Assembly (NCBI RefSeq): GCF_958450345.1 | Contig: NC_088783.1 | Span: 24,493,701 to 24,557,700, forward strand | From: Calliphora vicina | Taxonomy: Eukaryota > Arthropoda > Insecta > Diptera > Calliphoridae | Length of the DNA: 64,000 bases | Reading direction: 5' to 3' | In this document: positions 1-12,350 of the stretch, piece by piece | Position numbering within the stretch: the stretch's first letter is position 1 | Layout of the letters: each line of letters opens with the position of its first letter | Made by a program: the position numbers and the translations under genes | The notes under the pieces: model-generated | What the model was told of the DNA's origin: nothing | The model's database searches: none | Seen by the model: only the letters and a program-made list of their open reading frames with translations

Positions 1-269
1 TTTTGCTAATTAACACCATATATTTTTTTTGTACACTGCAACGCATTTGCGTTTTTGTGTTTTCAGTATGTCAATCGTGTTGGCATGGTTGGCATACAGC
101 ACAACCAGAGAGAAATTAGAAATAAAGATATTTTAAAAATTCTTTTATAATTTCCTACCAACTTTATTTCGTTTTTACGCACCAGCTTCAACAACAGTCA
201 TACATAAAAACAAACCGGCAATACTCGTACGAGTACTAAATTACTTATTTTACTTCTCATCTTTAACGT

Positions 270-345
270 TTTGCTGGCTGGTTGGCTTGAAGGAATGGAA
301 TGAGTGGAGCTGGCTGGTAGGCAGGTTTGCTGGTTGGTTTGATGG
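270..345. repeat. Degenerate GCTGG/TTGG microsatellite
   Basis: Repeated GCTGGCTGG, TTGGTTGG and related tetramer-like units. The same composition recurs near 3600-3625 and, as CCAA/CCAG, near 11048-11100. Confidence 0.6.
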
Positions 346-603
346 TGTTATTGCTGGCCAATTGAATTCTCTTAATCGACAGCTTTTGCGTAATTTAAAA
401 TTGTTCTTTTGATAATTTTGGCATTTTTAAGATAAGCTCAAGAATGACAAATGTATTTTAAAGAAAATTAAAATATTTAAATGCCACAGAAGCTGCAAAT
501 TTTATGGCAAGCCAAGCACCAAATGTGCATTTAAAGAAAGACTTACAGACAAATAAACAAAACTAAAATGAAATGAAAACCACAAATGGTTTTGCAAAAC
601 ACT

Positions 604-825
604 TGCTCCTGCTGCTGCTGCTGTTGTTGAGGATGATGCTTTTGCTGTTTAAAAGATTCCACAAAACCATTTCTTATCGCAAAATAATGACAACCACAAT
701 ATAACGACTTGTTTTCTTTCTTTATTATTATTATTTTCATTTGGAATTGTAGCACAGTCATGATCATCTTCATTGCCAAGGAAGGAAGAGGAAACAAAGA
801 CAACAACAACAACAGCAATAATAAA
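604..825. repeat. Triplet-repeat tracts (CTG, ATT, CAA)
   Basis: Three short triplet runs: CTG near 604-635, TTA near 720-735 and CAA/CAG near 798-822. They create the poly-Gln and poly-Leu open frames across this stretch. No gene is supported. Confidence 0.7.
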
Positions 826-1499
826 AACAGCAACATCATGAAATACAATAATAAGCAGCAACATCCAGTTGGTTGTTGGCAGTAAAGTGAATATTTACTT
901 TGAACAAATATCATTGACGCCCACCATATTAAATGTACAACTTTGTTTAAGCCAAAATCACAGTAAAATCAAGAAACACAGTCATAAAATATTAAAAGGC
1001 CATAAATATTAGGGGTATTCAAGAGATACACATATACAAGATGAAATTATATTAGAAATATTGATCTAATATTTTAAATAGTATTTGTATCTATTATATT
1101 GAGAAAAATGTAAATTACTAATGATCTACTGAATAAAAGAACTGATGTTTAATTTCTAAAATAGAAATGTTTAAATGATTGCAATTTTTTTATATATTAT
1201 TTAATATTCAAAACCAATGCTCCTGCGACTCATTGCATACTTTCAAAGAATTTTCAGGTTTTTTTGTATGACGACAAATTTACACATTCAAATAGAGAGA
1301 CTCATAATGATTTCTTGCTATAGGAACTTAATGAATTCGATCATACATGTTTTTCATTTCCAAACAATATTCAAAGTTCTCCAGAATTTCGAAATTCGAT
1401 TTAGTTTGATTTTTATGTAGGTTAAATGTTCGTATTTTCTAATAGATCCTTTCAAACTACCTAAGTTAATACTGTTAATAACTTCAGAACTGTAAGTCA

Positions 1500-2335
1500 G
1501 ATTTTATATTAAAACTAATAAATGAATCGTAGATTTTTTTTACCATGATCTGGACTATAAAGATAAATAGTTTTTAACAGATATCGCAACATGTGGACGA
1601 GTCTTGTCATAATGGAATATTACGGTTTAAAGTCTGGCTGCATATTCTGGCCATTTTCGGCCAATGCTCGCTTCAAAGGTTTCCTGTGATGGTCTGGTCA
1701 GATTTCAGCTACTCATAATTGATACGACAATTTTGCTATCAGCAAATATAGAGCATTTGAATAGTGTGAAACATTTGAAACAGAGTGCCATGAATATTTG
1801 GCTTTGGTATCGATTCGGCTGGTTGGCCGGGCTTCACATACGATATCTTACGATTCGGGTTATCTAAATGGATCCATTTTCCATCGCAAGTAATTATTCG
1901 GTGCAAACATGATTTTCTTTTATATCGTTCAAGCATCATTTCAAGGTCCCTCGGCTTCAATTCGTATGATACCCAATTTACCTGCTTTTGGATAAATCCT
2001 CCTGATCGAAAACGTTTTGAAATTGCTGCTTAAGTAGCACTCAATGATTTTGCAAGCTCTTGTTGAGTTTGACAGCAATCTTCATGGAGTAATGCCTCAA
2101 ATTCTTGTTTTTTTTTTTTAAATTTTGTTGGCTGGCCTGGGCGATCTTTGTCTTTCGTGTCAAAATCACCACTTCTGAATCGCACAAACCATCTCTCGCA
2201 CATGGAAACCGATGGAACACATTCACTGTAAGCTTTGGTGAGCAATCTGTGTGCTACATCGGTACTTTTTTCAAATTAAAGAAGTAAAGCAAAACTTCCT
2301 GCATATGACGCTTAGTTGGTACAATATTAGTTTCG
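1500..2335 (-). pseudogene. Mariner transposase relic (mauritiana-like)
   Basis: Read on the minus strand this is a decayed mariner transposase of the IS630-Tc1-mariner superfamily, which cuts and pastes at TA. From the N-terminus, RHMQEVLLYFFNLKK lies near 2310-2265, followed by a helix-turn-helix region with SVSMCERWFVRFRSGDFDT, DKDRPGQP and QTQQELAKSL (2245-2035). The catalytic part follows near 1960-1740: ELKPRDLE-like residues, then HRIITCDGKWIHLDNP, where the first catalytic D is kept but the following E is G, and KPNIHG. Near 1600 HYDKTRPHVA keeps the second D, and near 1545 YSPD keeps the third. Several frameshifts and stops separate these blocks, so it is dead. No terminal inverted repeat was recognised. 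The nearest relatives by eye are the relics at 11795, 30640 and 35155. Confidence 0.88.
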
Positions 2336-4435
2336 AATCAAAAAAAAACGTTGTTGTTTACACTATAATGTTCAATAACTAAGTGAGAATAAATGACAGA
2401 TATGTACTCTTCAAAGTTACATATAAGTTATTAAAAACAAAAACCGTGTTCAAAAGAGACGTCATCTATTGTAAATCCCCCAATAGCTTGAGTGAAATTA
2501 CAATTAAGCCGAAGGATATGTGTATGGTATGTCTTATAATTGAGGAAAATCTTTAGCAAATGCAGGATATCTTTTCTGGAACAATGAGATATTCAAGTAC
2601 AATTTTTTGGTTCAATACCCAGTTCAAAATAATAGGATTGTTAGGAAAAGATATTGAAACTAAGAGACTTAACTATGAGACATTGTTAAAATTGGATAAA
2701 CATCTCAGTATTCTGTTCTAAGCAGTAGTTAAATCTGTTATCATGTGAATAGCCTAAATATTTAATAATGAAAATTTAAATAAATCAACCTCAATAAATT
2801 AACAAAAACGCAGTGTTGTCTGCGTTACAAATCTATAACATTTCAAAAGCTATACAAACGATTTAAACAGAAATCATACAAAATACTGTTTCAATAAAAT
2901 CATAATTTTTTTATAACCAAAAAAGTAAACTTAAAAAACGTTGATAAATGTTGCTTGAGACCAGAGCTCACGATTTGTTTGTTTTTTCTGTTATTCTAAC
3001 GAATCTAATACACTTATGAAATTATGACAGTTGTGTTGCTGTTGTGGCAGGCAGGCAGGCGAGAATGCATGCTTGCATCTACTATGTTGACTTATGTTAT
3101 GGATTTTAGAAATTTTTGGTTTTTGTCTTCTCTTCTTCTATCCACTATTCCATGGTACTAAGCCATTGTATTTGAATTTTGACATTCAAACGTGAGTGGA
3201 AGACAAAAAAAGGTGTTCAAACGGTGTAGACAATGAAAGCATCAAAGTGTTAATGTCAATATTGACAAAACCACTAAACATGATCATACGAAAAAATCAT
3301 ACATGAAATGTAACAAAGCAATAATAACAACAACAACAATAACAGCAACACTAACAACGAAATGGAACTAAACGAAAAGAAGATATGATGGAGAAATGCA
3401 TACAATGCTACTGTTTACCCCGCATAACAGCACCAACAACAACAACAGCAACTACATCAACACCGTTACTGCAATTGGAGACAGTTTTGATGGAAACTAT
3501 TGTTGTAACACGCTAGAGCCAGTGCCACAGCCAAGATACACTTGACAACCTGCAAATTAGAATCAATAACAAATGTGATTCTTTACTTTTCTTCATCGTC
3601 GTCTATGGCTGGGCTGGCTGGCTTGGAACGTTGTTTGTAACGTTATTTTTAGTTTTTTTTTTCGTCATGTCATTTAGTAATCTACTTGATTTTTGTTGTT
3701 TTGAAAGTCACTATTTTCGTTAAGATGAATAACAAACGCAATTTGCTACGTCGCCATCATTGTTTGTTTCCTAATCAGCACAACACGATTGTTGTTGATT
3801 TTAGTTGAACAGGAGAGGCACAAAAAATAAAACACAAATAAAAACGTAGAATAAAACACCAATTCAATGTTTTGAGCTTCGTTAACCATTGGCATTTCTT
3901 GCACTGAGAGAAAAAAATTAGTGGATCACATCTACTGATCAAGCGAATGGATTTTAGCACTAATAGTTTCCATGTTTCCATTTCGCAATTTCTCAAGTGC
4001 GTCATATTTTGTTCTTTATTTTGTAAATTTACACTACGGACTCTGATTTTTGATAATTTTGTTCCATTACTTCTTTCTCCGTTTAACAGTTTCATAGGTT
4101 TATATATTGTACTTCGTGAGAAAGGCTGTTTTTGATCTTCAATTTTGTCATTTTATTCATGTCATTTGTTGTGTAAATACATCTCTTAATATGGGAAAAG
4201 TTCAACATTTTTAAAAAAATTTAAAAGTGGAGATTCCATAAATTCAATTTGCGTAAATTATAAATTGCATAAGTCTTTGGTTTACCACATTATAAAGCAA
4301 GAAAATTCATTAAAAAGTTCGTATGTACTTCAGAAAGTTTCACTGGAACCTTAAGGAAAGCTGAATACCCAAGAATTAAAAAAAACAATATTAAAAGCGA
4401 TTTTACGATCAAAAGTCAGTCATTTGTATTCCAAA
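2336..4435. other. Non-coding AT-rich DNA with CAA repeats
   Basis: No gene is recognised. The stretch contains GCAGGCAGGC near 3048-3060, CAA/CAG tracts near 3318-3350 and 3430-3455, and a TGGCTGGC tract near 3605-3620. Minor open frames near 3775-4135 on both strands overlap each other and match nothing I know. Confidence 0.55.
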
Positions 4436-4439
4436 ATTG

Positions 4440-5490
4440 ATCAAACCAACTCAGGTTTCAATGTACTAAAGGATGGTTGAAAAAATTTAAGCGTCGACAT
4501 GAAATTAGATTTTTAAAAATTACGGGCGAGAAATTGTCTTCGATACCTCATCTTATTTATCCATTTGTGAATGAGTTTAGGGATTAAGTTGATGAGCATG
4601 GGTTGACTCTTCACCAAATCTACAATGCCGATGAATTCGGTTTATATTATAGGATGCTTACAAATCACACAGAAAACGGATCTCGGAAGAAAAATATGTA
4701 AAGAGTGAATAACTGTTTTGCTCTGTGCAAATGGGAAACGCACAGACAAACTGAAATTGTTGGTTGTTGGAAAATTGAAAACCCCACTCGCCTTTAAATG
4801 CCTTTTCAATAATCATATAAAATACAACTCCAGCAATAATGCCTGGATGACATCATTTATATTCATGGACTGGTTCCATCATAAGTAAACATTTTTTAGG
4901 TCCGAGAATTTTTGGTTTCAAACTAAAAAGGAACTGAAAAGAGAAGACGGTTTAATTATAGCAATGAATCTACCACTCAATTGCACTACGCTTATTCAAC
5001 CGTTAGATCAAAACGTTATCAACTTGGTCAAATTAAATTATAAAAAAACCACTACTCACCCACTTGCTTGGCGAAAAGGTGCTCCAAATTTGTTCACTGC
5101 CCTTGAATAAATGCAATGCAATTGGGTGGTAGATTCATTGCTATAATTAAACCGCCTTCTCTTTTTAATTCCTAAAAAACTTTAATCTTAAAAATGCAGT
5201 TCAGATTCTAGTTACGTCCTGGGATAAAATATCAGTGTTCAATATCCAAAAATCCTGGAACCCCTTGCACGAATTCGGCACAGAAAAGAATAACATGCCC
5301 TTAAATATTTTACAAAATATAATTCAAAAATATAATACACTTGCAGCTCAAATTGGAACGAAATATCTTTTTACGAATGCTGACATTAACAACTGAATTC
5401 TAGATGAATTTCATGTGGAAAGTAATGAGTAGCAAATGGAATTATCAGATACGGAATCGGAGGGTTTATACGTTAGTAGTCATGAAGAAA
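4440..5490 (+). pseudogene. Tigger/jerky-type (pogo) transposase relic
   Basis: Plus-strand remains of a pogo/Tigger transposase with jerky-like sequence. In order they are GWLKKFKRRHEIRFLKITG (end of the CENP-B-type DNA-binding domain, near 4469-4525), LTLHQIYNADEFGL (first catalytic D, near 4600-4650), LCANGKRTDKLKLLVVGK (near 4718-4770), NNAWMTSFIFMDWFHHK (near 4833-4885), LPLNCTTLIQPLDQNVI (third catalytic D, near 4972-5022), and WDKISVFNIQKSWNPL (C-terminal block, near 5220-5268). There are in-frame stops and at least one frameshift between the first two catalytic blocks. The DNAPSHP-type block carrying the second catalytic D is missing between about 4885 and 4920, so it cannot be active. 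An inverted local duplication interrupts the 3' half. Terminal repeats were not found, and a family D repeat lies immediately downstream. Confidence 0.85.
4928..5174. repeat. Inverted local duplication inside the Tigger relic
   Basis: About 58 bp at 4928-4985, covering REDGLIIAMNLPLNC of the transposase, reappears as a near-perfect reverse complement at 5117-5174. The arms are separated by about 130 bp. This breaks the reading frame after the third catalytic block. Confidence 0.85.
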
Positions 5491-5540
5491 ACAAAATTAT
5501 AGTGGACGATCGTATATCATCGATAAACATATGCTGTAAT

Positions 5541-6141
5541 TACCCATTACCATGAATGGCAAGGGTATATAAAAGTTTGTCATTCCGTATGTAATTTCTA
5601 CATTTCCCCACAAAGTATATATATTCTGGATCGTTATAGTTAGATAGCGAAATCGATAAAGCCATGTCCTTCTGTCCGTCTATATGTTGAAACAACTTAC
5701 ATACATCAATATATCGGCAATTCTTCCGGCTCGGTTGCTATTTAAAATCGAGAAAATCGGCCCACAATGGCTGAGATATAAGGAAAAAACTGGGATTTTT
5801 GGGCTATTTTTTATATATATCTGGATTACTAAAGGTAGGGTCACACATGGCAAATATAAGGTTTATAGTAAGTTGGACCTAGAATGGGTCAAAATCGGGA
5901 AAAATATTTTTTAACACTAATTTTTTTTTTTTCATCAAAAAATTTTTTTGTCATAAATTTTTTTTCCAAAAAAAATTATTTGGAAAAAGCTTTTTTTTTA
6001 AAAATTAAAAAACTATTTCGAAAAAAAAAAAATTTTAATTTTGTTTACCTAAAAATATTTAAACAAATTCATGTTAAAGTATAATTTGGTAAAGGGTATA
6101 TAAGATTCGGCACAGTCGAATATAGCTCACTTACTTGTTTT
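5541..6141 (+). repeat. Family D non-autonomous repeat, copy 1
   Basis: Interspersed repeat that begins near GAATGGCAAGGGTATATAAA and ends in AAGGGTATATAAGATTCGGC, a small ATTCG/CGAAT hairpin and TTACTTGTTTT. It shares with the copies at 9985, 26883 and 34751 the sentence-like core GGCTGAGATAT(A/G)AGGAAAAAA, CTGGATTACTAA and GGACCTA..ATGGGTCAAAATCGG, then a low-complexity A/T block. It has no protein-coding content and no terminal inverted repeat. Confidence 0.8.
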
Positions 6142-6169
6142 ATTTCATAAAATTTTTCAATACAATTTT

Positions 6170-6640
6170 GAATTATGTTATCATGAAAATTCAGTTTTCG
6201 CGACAGGTATGGTTTTTAATTACTCGCGAAAATCGTGTTTGCACTGTACTTTTAAAATTCGGCGTCACCGACTAATCATTTTATTACTGAACAATTTGAA
6301 AGTGATATGAAAAAATTCAAAAGAATCGAACAATTTGTGGTTTTAAATCAAATTTCGATAATATCTGGGCCATTTATTTGGACGAATTTTTAAACACAAA
6401 CAATTCAGAATGCTTTTTTTTTGGAATTTTGAGTGCTTTAAGTTCATTTCCGTTATACAGAAGCTTTCAAAAATTAATTTTCTTGTATACATTTTGGATA
6501 GTCGTTGGTTTTTCTTATATCTGTGCCATTTGCGAGCCGATTTTTCTGATGCCACGTGTGGTTATCTGGCTTCGAAATCCCTATTTTAAGCAACATACGG
6601 GAGTAGCTCAACTAAAGCGACTCCGCTATCTATAACCTTT
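6170..6640 (-). repeat. Diverged relative of family D
   Basis: On the minus strand the start GATAGCGGAGTCG and the later AAAATCGGCTCGCAAATGGC / GATATAAGAAAAACC match the order of landmarks in family D, but the rest is different. The far end near 6180-6260 has TTTTCGCGA/TCGCGAAAA inverted motifs. Both overlapping open frames here look like by-products. Confidence 0.5.
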
Positions 6641-8795
6641 ATTCGGTTTTGTTGTTTTTTAATGGTTTGGTGTGATATAAACAATTATTTTGTTCTTGTT
6701 CTTAATGAATGTTACATTCTCTTTTATTCACATATAATAACATATTATTAGTAATTTTTAACAAATTATGGAAATAATATAATAAGTATGAAGTGAAGTC
6801 TGAGTAACAGAAATAAGATTAATTTTTTAATTTGTTATAAATCTTTTGATAAATTTTATATATTTAAGCGTTGATTTGCATCAAATGATTTTTTGCGATT
6901 TATTTTTCATATTCGCAAATAAAAGTCACAAGCACCTTTACGAAATAAATAAATTATAAATCACTCATCTAGATTAGTTGTGTTTGTTTCTTTTCTGTTT
7001 CTCTCAACCCGTAACCTAAAATGTTCTCTAATAAATCACTCTCTCAGTGATATATCACAAAAAATTATTTTTAAATGGCTGCGAATGAGAATTTACTATT
7101 GAAATGAAAGTGAACCCGTTATTTTTGGTCTCTGGTATTTATATTTACAACAATCAAAATACAGCAATCATCATAATTTTAATGATAGTTTCCTCGCAGT
7201 GTACTTTAAACTGCAAGTTTGTAAGTATGCTGTTACTGTTGTTATACTCTAGAGATGATGATAGCCTTTTCATTTAAGCCAAGATATTTTTGTTGAACAG
7301 TTGTTGTCAAAATACACACTACACACTCTGGGTCTCGCACTCTGGTAACATTTTTAAGACAGGTGATGATGATAATGATGGCTCTACTTTAAGAAATAAA
7401 TACAGCAGCAGGAGATGAAATAAAAACAACCCAAAGAAATGTTGAATCAACAATTTAACAAAAAAAAAAAAACTAAAATAAAATACAAAATAAAATAAAT
7501 AAACAGAAAATCTGATGATGTTAAACTAAATTGTATGTGATTGTTGTTTATTTTTGTTAAAGCAATCAAAATTTTTGTATTTTTTGTAGTACATTTTCAT
7601 AAAAAGCAAAACATTGTCGTAACAGTAGCCATTGCAGTTAAAATAAACGGAACCAGACAACAGCAACAGCAGCAACAACAACAAAAGTATGAAAAGATTA
7701 TTGTTAATTTTATTATCTTAAAAAGTTTACTCTTCAAATCGTGTCTTTGTACAATAAATGATGAAGTAAAAAAACAACACACATATTTTCATTTAAGCCT
7801 TTAGCCATTGGTTTAAGTCCCATGTATGGATGGATGTGTGGTGAGGCCACAAATGACCGTTCATTTCCTTTTGCTTAAGCTTTGTTATTTTATTTTTTGT
7901 AAAAGTAAACTGAAACACTTTCACGCTTACCAATCTATTAAATTAATACTTTTTTTCTTTCTTTTGTAACCCCAAACAATTGCTCCCAAAAAAAATGGTC
8001 TTATAAAGATTAAGCTTTAACCTTTTTTTTTCTTTTTTGAGAGTGTCCAGTGCTCAAATTCAACAATAAAATCTAATTAAGGTGTTTTTTTTTGTTTTCT
8101 ATTTTGTTCATAATTATGACAATTACTCTATGTTTGGGGAATTGTGTAAGTAAAATGTGGTGAAAAACTACAGCAAAATGTGACCCAGTTTCAACAGAGG
8201 CTTTTGTTAACCACAAACATTTTAAACAAGAGGTTTTTTTGTGTATAAGATACATCAGGTTTTTTATTTTGGTAAAGCAAATTCTTTTGTTAAAATAAAT
8301 GAAAATAGAATTGTACATTTCGAAATTAATATGAACTACTTTTCTCTAGTCTTCTGTGTTTGAGCCACATTACACATTTTCAATATTTGGCATAAATTTT
8401 TAAGTAGAATTGTAATTATAAAATATACTTAAACCCCGATCAGATTCGTTAATGAGGACCGAGAAAATCGAACCACCTCTGTATAAGTTGGTTCCAAAAA
8501 AAATATTTGTTCAAAAAGTTTGAATTTTATAATAAAAAATTTACCCAGCAAAAAATTATTCTCATTCGAATGCAATAGAAATTTACGTAATCAATACAAT
8601 GCTTCTATTACAGCTTCGTTGTAAAAGCTTATGGGAGGACCTTTCCGATTTAAATTTTGTATGCAAAACTTATCGCTTTTAAGCGGCTCATCCCATCAAA
8701 ATCTTGTCTTATAAATGCATGTAACATTTCTGTAAGCTTTTACTGTTAGTAGCTATCATTAGAAAATCGATGTCTTCCGAGCGGGACACAATTTT
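6641..8795. other. Non-coding AT-rich DNA
   Basis: No gene is recognised. There is a CAG/CAA tract at 7657-7690 that gives short poly-Gln and poly-Cys frames on opposite strands, and poly-A/poly-T runs near 7455, 7960 and 8030-8090. Nothing else is supported. Confidence 0.55.
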
Positions 8796-9600
8796 TTTAA
8801 AAAAAGTCAGGTTTTTTGTTTTTGCAAAAAAAAACAAAAATTGTATGTCTTGAGTTACAAAACATTTATTTTGATATGTATCCCACTCGCATTCTACTAA
8901 GCGACCAAAAGCTCTTAAAGGAATATACCTAAGCTTTCTTTTGATAAAAAAAATAAAAAAGTGGTCATTTTGAAAAAAAACGTCATAAAAGATTTTTTAT
9001 TTTGCCAAACAAAAATCCAAAATTGTATATTTTGAGTTACAACAAAGTATTTTGATATATGTATATCCCACTCGTATTCTACTAAGCGACCAAAATCTCT
9101 TAAATGAATAGACCTAAGCTTACTTTTGAGCAAAAATAAAAAAGGGTACAATTTGAAAAAAAAAGTTTTAGATTTAGCAAAAAAAAAGTAAAAAATTATA
9201 TGTCTTGAGTTACAAAACATTTATTTTATAGAAATCCCACTCAGCGACAAAACAGAAAGCTAGAACCCTGTTTCACGATGTCGAAAGAAAAATGAGTCGA
9301 AAAAATTTATATGAAAAACACTCAGTTTTTAAAATTCCTTCGAATAGTTTTCATACAAATTTGATTGAATCATTTTTCTTTCGACATCGTGAAACACGCC
9401 CTTAAGCTTTCTTTTGAGCAAAAAAAAAAAAATAAAAAAGGGCCCATTTTGAAAAAAAGTCAACAAAGTTTTTGATTTTCCAAAAAAATTCAAAAATTGT
9501 ATATCATAAGTTACAAAAAACGTATTTTGATATATATACCACTCGCATCCCACTAAGCTACCAAAAGGCTCTTCAAGAAAAATCTATAAGCTATAAGTTT
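8796..9600. repeat. Family C tandem array, ~180-bp unit
   Basis: About four head-to-tail units with the shared order TGAGTTACAA, TTTTGATAT, CCCACTCGCAT, CTACTAAGCGACCAAAA, CTTAA, CCTAAGCTT(T/A)CTTTTGA, then A-rich sequence. TGAGTTACAA or its variant occurs near 8851, 9032, 9207 and 9508. The third unit is split by a palindromic insertion at 9266-9401. The same unit occurs in reverse at 42935-43260. Confidence 0.8.
9266..9401. mobile_element. Palindromic MITE inside the tandem array
   Basis: The terminal arms share TGTTTCACGATGTCGAAAGA and continue as an imperfect palindrome to the centre, about 136 bp in all. It interrupts a family C unit between AGCGAC-AAAA and CTTAAGCTTTCTTTTGA, which are close together in the other units. 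A clear target duplication could not be fixed, so the superfamily is unknown. Confidence 0.75.
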
Positions 9601-9984
9601 TTGATTTCGGAACAAAAAAATTTTCATTTTTTTTTGAATTTTTTTTCTCGAACGATTGAAGAAATAGTGGGACACATTTTGCCAAGAACAATAGGTAATA
9701 AGTTACATGGGTCAAATTGTGTCTGAATAACTCAATAGGATAATAATAATTTAATAGGGCTAACCTTGCAAATTTGACATCAATTTCACTTGACATGAAA
9801 TCATATAAAAAGCCGGATTGCAGTTTCCACACCACTGCGTCGTGGCAACTCTGAATGGTTGTTTGCAATTAGTGGTTTCTTAAGACATGAACGGACATGA
9901 AGGCATAGAACAGAAATGAATTCAATAAATTATTTATACAAATTTGATCAAGTGAGAGATCTATATTTTTTAAATTTTTTTGTT

Positions 9985-10240
9985 GATAAAAATATTATTA
10001 GTGAAAAAATATGATTGGAAAATTTTATTGGTAAAAAAAAAATCAGCTTAAAAAATATTTTTTCCAATTTTGATCCATTGTAGGTCCGAATTACTATGGT
10101 GTTATTAACGTCGTTAGATAGGTATCTGAAGTATCATTCATATTTTCTATATTAATGACTTAGTAATTAATCCAATGCCTTTCTAGGGATTGGCATTACG
10201 TTTGTAATTTCCTTGTACGTTTATATACCCTTGCCAGGGC
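9985..10240 (-). repeat. Family D, truncated copy 2
   Basis: The reverse orientation keeps the landmarks TCCAATTTTGATCCATTGTAGG, the TTATTAACGTCGTT-like segment, TATATTAATGACTTAGTAAT and, at the right edge, TTATATACCCTTGCC. The region between the lesion-prone A/T block and the core is shortened. Confidence 0.7.
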
Positions 10241-10244
10241 ATAA

Positions 10245-11790
10245 AAATAAAAATCTTTAACATACTAAAAATAAATTATATTGTCTTAAACTTATTGTAT
10301 ATTATTGGTTCATTTTAGTACAAAAACAATTCGTAACTTATTTTCAATTTTTTCATATTTAAGTTTCTTAAGGTTCTCTAAAGTCTAGACCACGAACAGA
10401 AAAAAAAGAACAACTAAAATAAAAATCCATTTTGACAAAATTGATTGCCCTTTATTTCAAATATCAATATTTAAATTTATTTGTTCCAACAGAGTTTTAA
10501 CAAAAATGTTCAAAACCACAGGAGACATTTCCAAAAAAAGGAAAACTCAATAAATCAATAATGATCGTTTTGGCAAACGCATGTTCACCAAAAAAGAAAT
10601 GATCAACACCTTAACACTGAAACAAAAAAGAATCAAATCGTTTCATACTTGAACACATCCCCTCTTCATTAGGTCCACTTTAAATCAAACTTGTATAATT
10701 TTTCTTCATTTTTTTTATTTATCACCAACATTAAATCTTATTTTTTTATGGTTTTGCATAACAAAGTTTTGATTCTCAGCGGACATAATAACTGTCTCTA
10801 AGTAGCAGCCTTGATTGACAGCGTGGTAAGGGAAAGAGTAAAATATTGTTAAGCAAACCACAACACAACATCAATATGAGTCTTCATGATCTGCCAAATG
10901 TTGCTGTTCGTTGTTTGGATATTTTGTTTTTTTTTTAACTCAACTGACAATGGCAAACATCCATAATATTGTTTACAGCGAACGACTGTTGTAGATGCTG
11001 TTGTTGTTGCTGTTGTGTAGGTGGACAATTGCTTGGCAATGTTAGATGCCAACCAACCAACGAACCAACCAGCCAAACGAACGAATGAATGAACAGCCAG
11101 TATATACAATTTTATAGACTCCAGAAAATGCTGGGAGACTGAGATTGAAACAACTAAAAACAGCAGAAGATGAAAATTTTATTAAACAAAAAATAAATAA
11201 ATAAAATAACCAAACGAATAAACAAATAGTGGTCCACCAGTGGGCAGGAGCCATATTCATAGTCTTATACACATATCACATTTCACAAGTCATAGGTAAC
11301 ATTCATGACATAAAGAACGCAAAAAGAAATAAAAAATATTATACAAATGATCATCTCAGCAGTTGATTGTTGTTATTGGCGATTGCCGCCAATCACTAGT
11401 CTCAACACCAAGGCAGCCGCAGCAAGCAAATATGCTGCATACATTGAATATTTTATTTATTTTTATTTAAGACATTATTCGTTCGTTGCGAATGCAGCTA
11501 AAGGTATGTTTGAAGCTGGTAGGAAAAAATCAACTGAATAGAAATTTAGTTGGGAGAAAAAGTAATTGTCTTCGAAAGAATGCTGCAGAAGTGTGAAAGT
11601 AATTAAGAAACTAATCAAAAATATTTCGATTCAAAAACTATTGCTTAAAAGTTTAAAAATCAAAATTTGTACCTAGGATTAGGTCATAGAAATTTGAATA
11701 CAAAAAACCGAGATTGGCTACCATTATCACTAATATACCCTTTCAGACCAACTACTGTTAACGTTTAACAATTATTGTTTAAACCATTTT
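10245..11790. other. Non-coding AT-rich DNA
   Basis: No gene is recognised. A degenerate CCAA/CCAG/AACG tract occupies about 11048-11100. Short overlapping frames on the minus strand near 10849-11272 come from it and from poly-A runs. Confidence 0.55.
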
Positions 11791-11794
11791 ACAT

Positions 11795-11905
11795 TTATTT
11801 TGACACGTTAGACAAAGATCGCCCAGGCCAGCCAAAAAAGTTTTAAGATCAAGAATTGAAGGCATTACTCCATGAAGTGTTGTCAAACTCAACAGCATGA
11901 AACAC
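11795..11905 (+). pseudogene. Mariner transposase scrap (N-terminal)
   Basis: The translation DTLDKDRPGQPKKF followed after a stop by ELKALLHEVLSNST corresponds to the second helix-turn-helix region of mauritiana-type mariner. It closely resembles the matching parts of the relics at 2030-2245 (minus) and 30640-31765 (plus). Only about 110 bp survive. A MITE begins 44 bp downstream. Confidence 0.7.
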
Positions 11906-11948
11906 CTCCGGTCTGGCTGTGTACAATTCCTATAGAATAACTTAAATA

Positions 11949-12158
11949 CACACAGCCTCAAAAGTTAGTAAACACCAGTGAAGTTTTTGATATTTTTAAG
12001 ATCATGAAAATCATTATAGTCCGATTTAAATCTTTTTTTGTTCGGAACCGAATCTATTATTCAGCCCAATCTCCAACAAACCGAAAGATTTTAGGATATT
12101 CATTATCTTAAAAAAACTCAAATAATTTGTAGTGTTTACTCACTTTTTAGGCTGTGTG
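11949..12158. mobile_element. MITE E1 (Tc1/mariner-type, TA target)
   Basis: A 210-bp element flanked by TA (11947-11948 and 12159-12160). The outer termini are CACACAGCC and GGCTGTGTG, with inner inverted repeats AAAAGTTAGTAAACACC and GTGTTTACTCACTTTTTAG, and inner ATCATGAAAATCATTATAG. It is non-coding and shares its interior with copies at 23965 and 26901. Confidence 0.88.
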
Positions 12159-12350
12159 TAGATCAGTTGCTACCAACTTATTCACAAAATTAAATATTTC
12201 TCAAAGACTGTGCTTCGTTCGTGGTTCCTCAGGATATTAAGTATGTATAGGAATTATTTTGAAATTTGTACCAAAGCTTAGTTATTGTAACAAAAACAAA
12301 ACACATGTAAAATTTCCACTCAAAGTACACGCTTGTAAGCATATACAATT

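Larger units (their letters stand above)
1..1495. other. Unique-looking AT-rich DNA, no gene seen
   Basis: No coding signal was found. The stretch holds a degenerate TGGC/TTGG tract near 270-345, (CTG)n and (CAA)n runs near 604-640 and 795-825, and a perfect 14-bp palindrome TACTCGTACGAGTA at 222-235. The open frames on the minus strand near 543-914 read through the triplet repeats and hydrophobic poly-Leu, so they are not credible proteins. Confidence 0.6.

Noticed and set aside
543..914. Open frame of 123 codons on the minus strand
   Set aside because: It reads through CTG/CAA triplet tracts and poly-Leu, there is another overlapping frame, and no domain is recognisable.
5270..5285. GAATTCGGCACAG, resembling a cDNA-library adapter
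   Set aside because: It lies inside the Tigger relic in continuous context and lacks one base of the adapter. Coincidence is the simpler reading.
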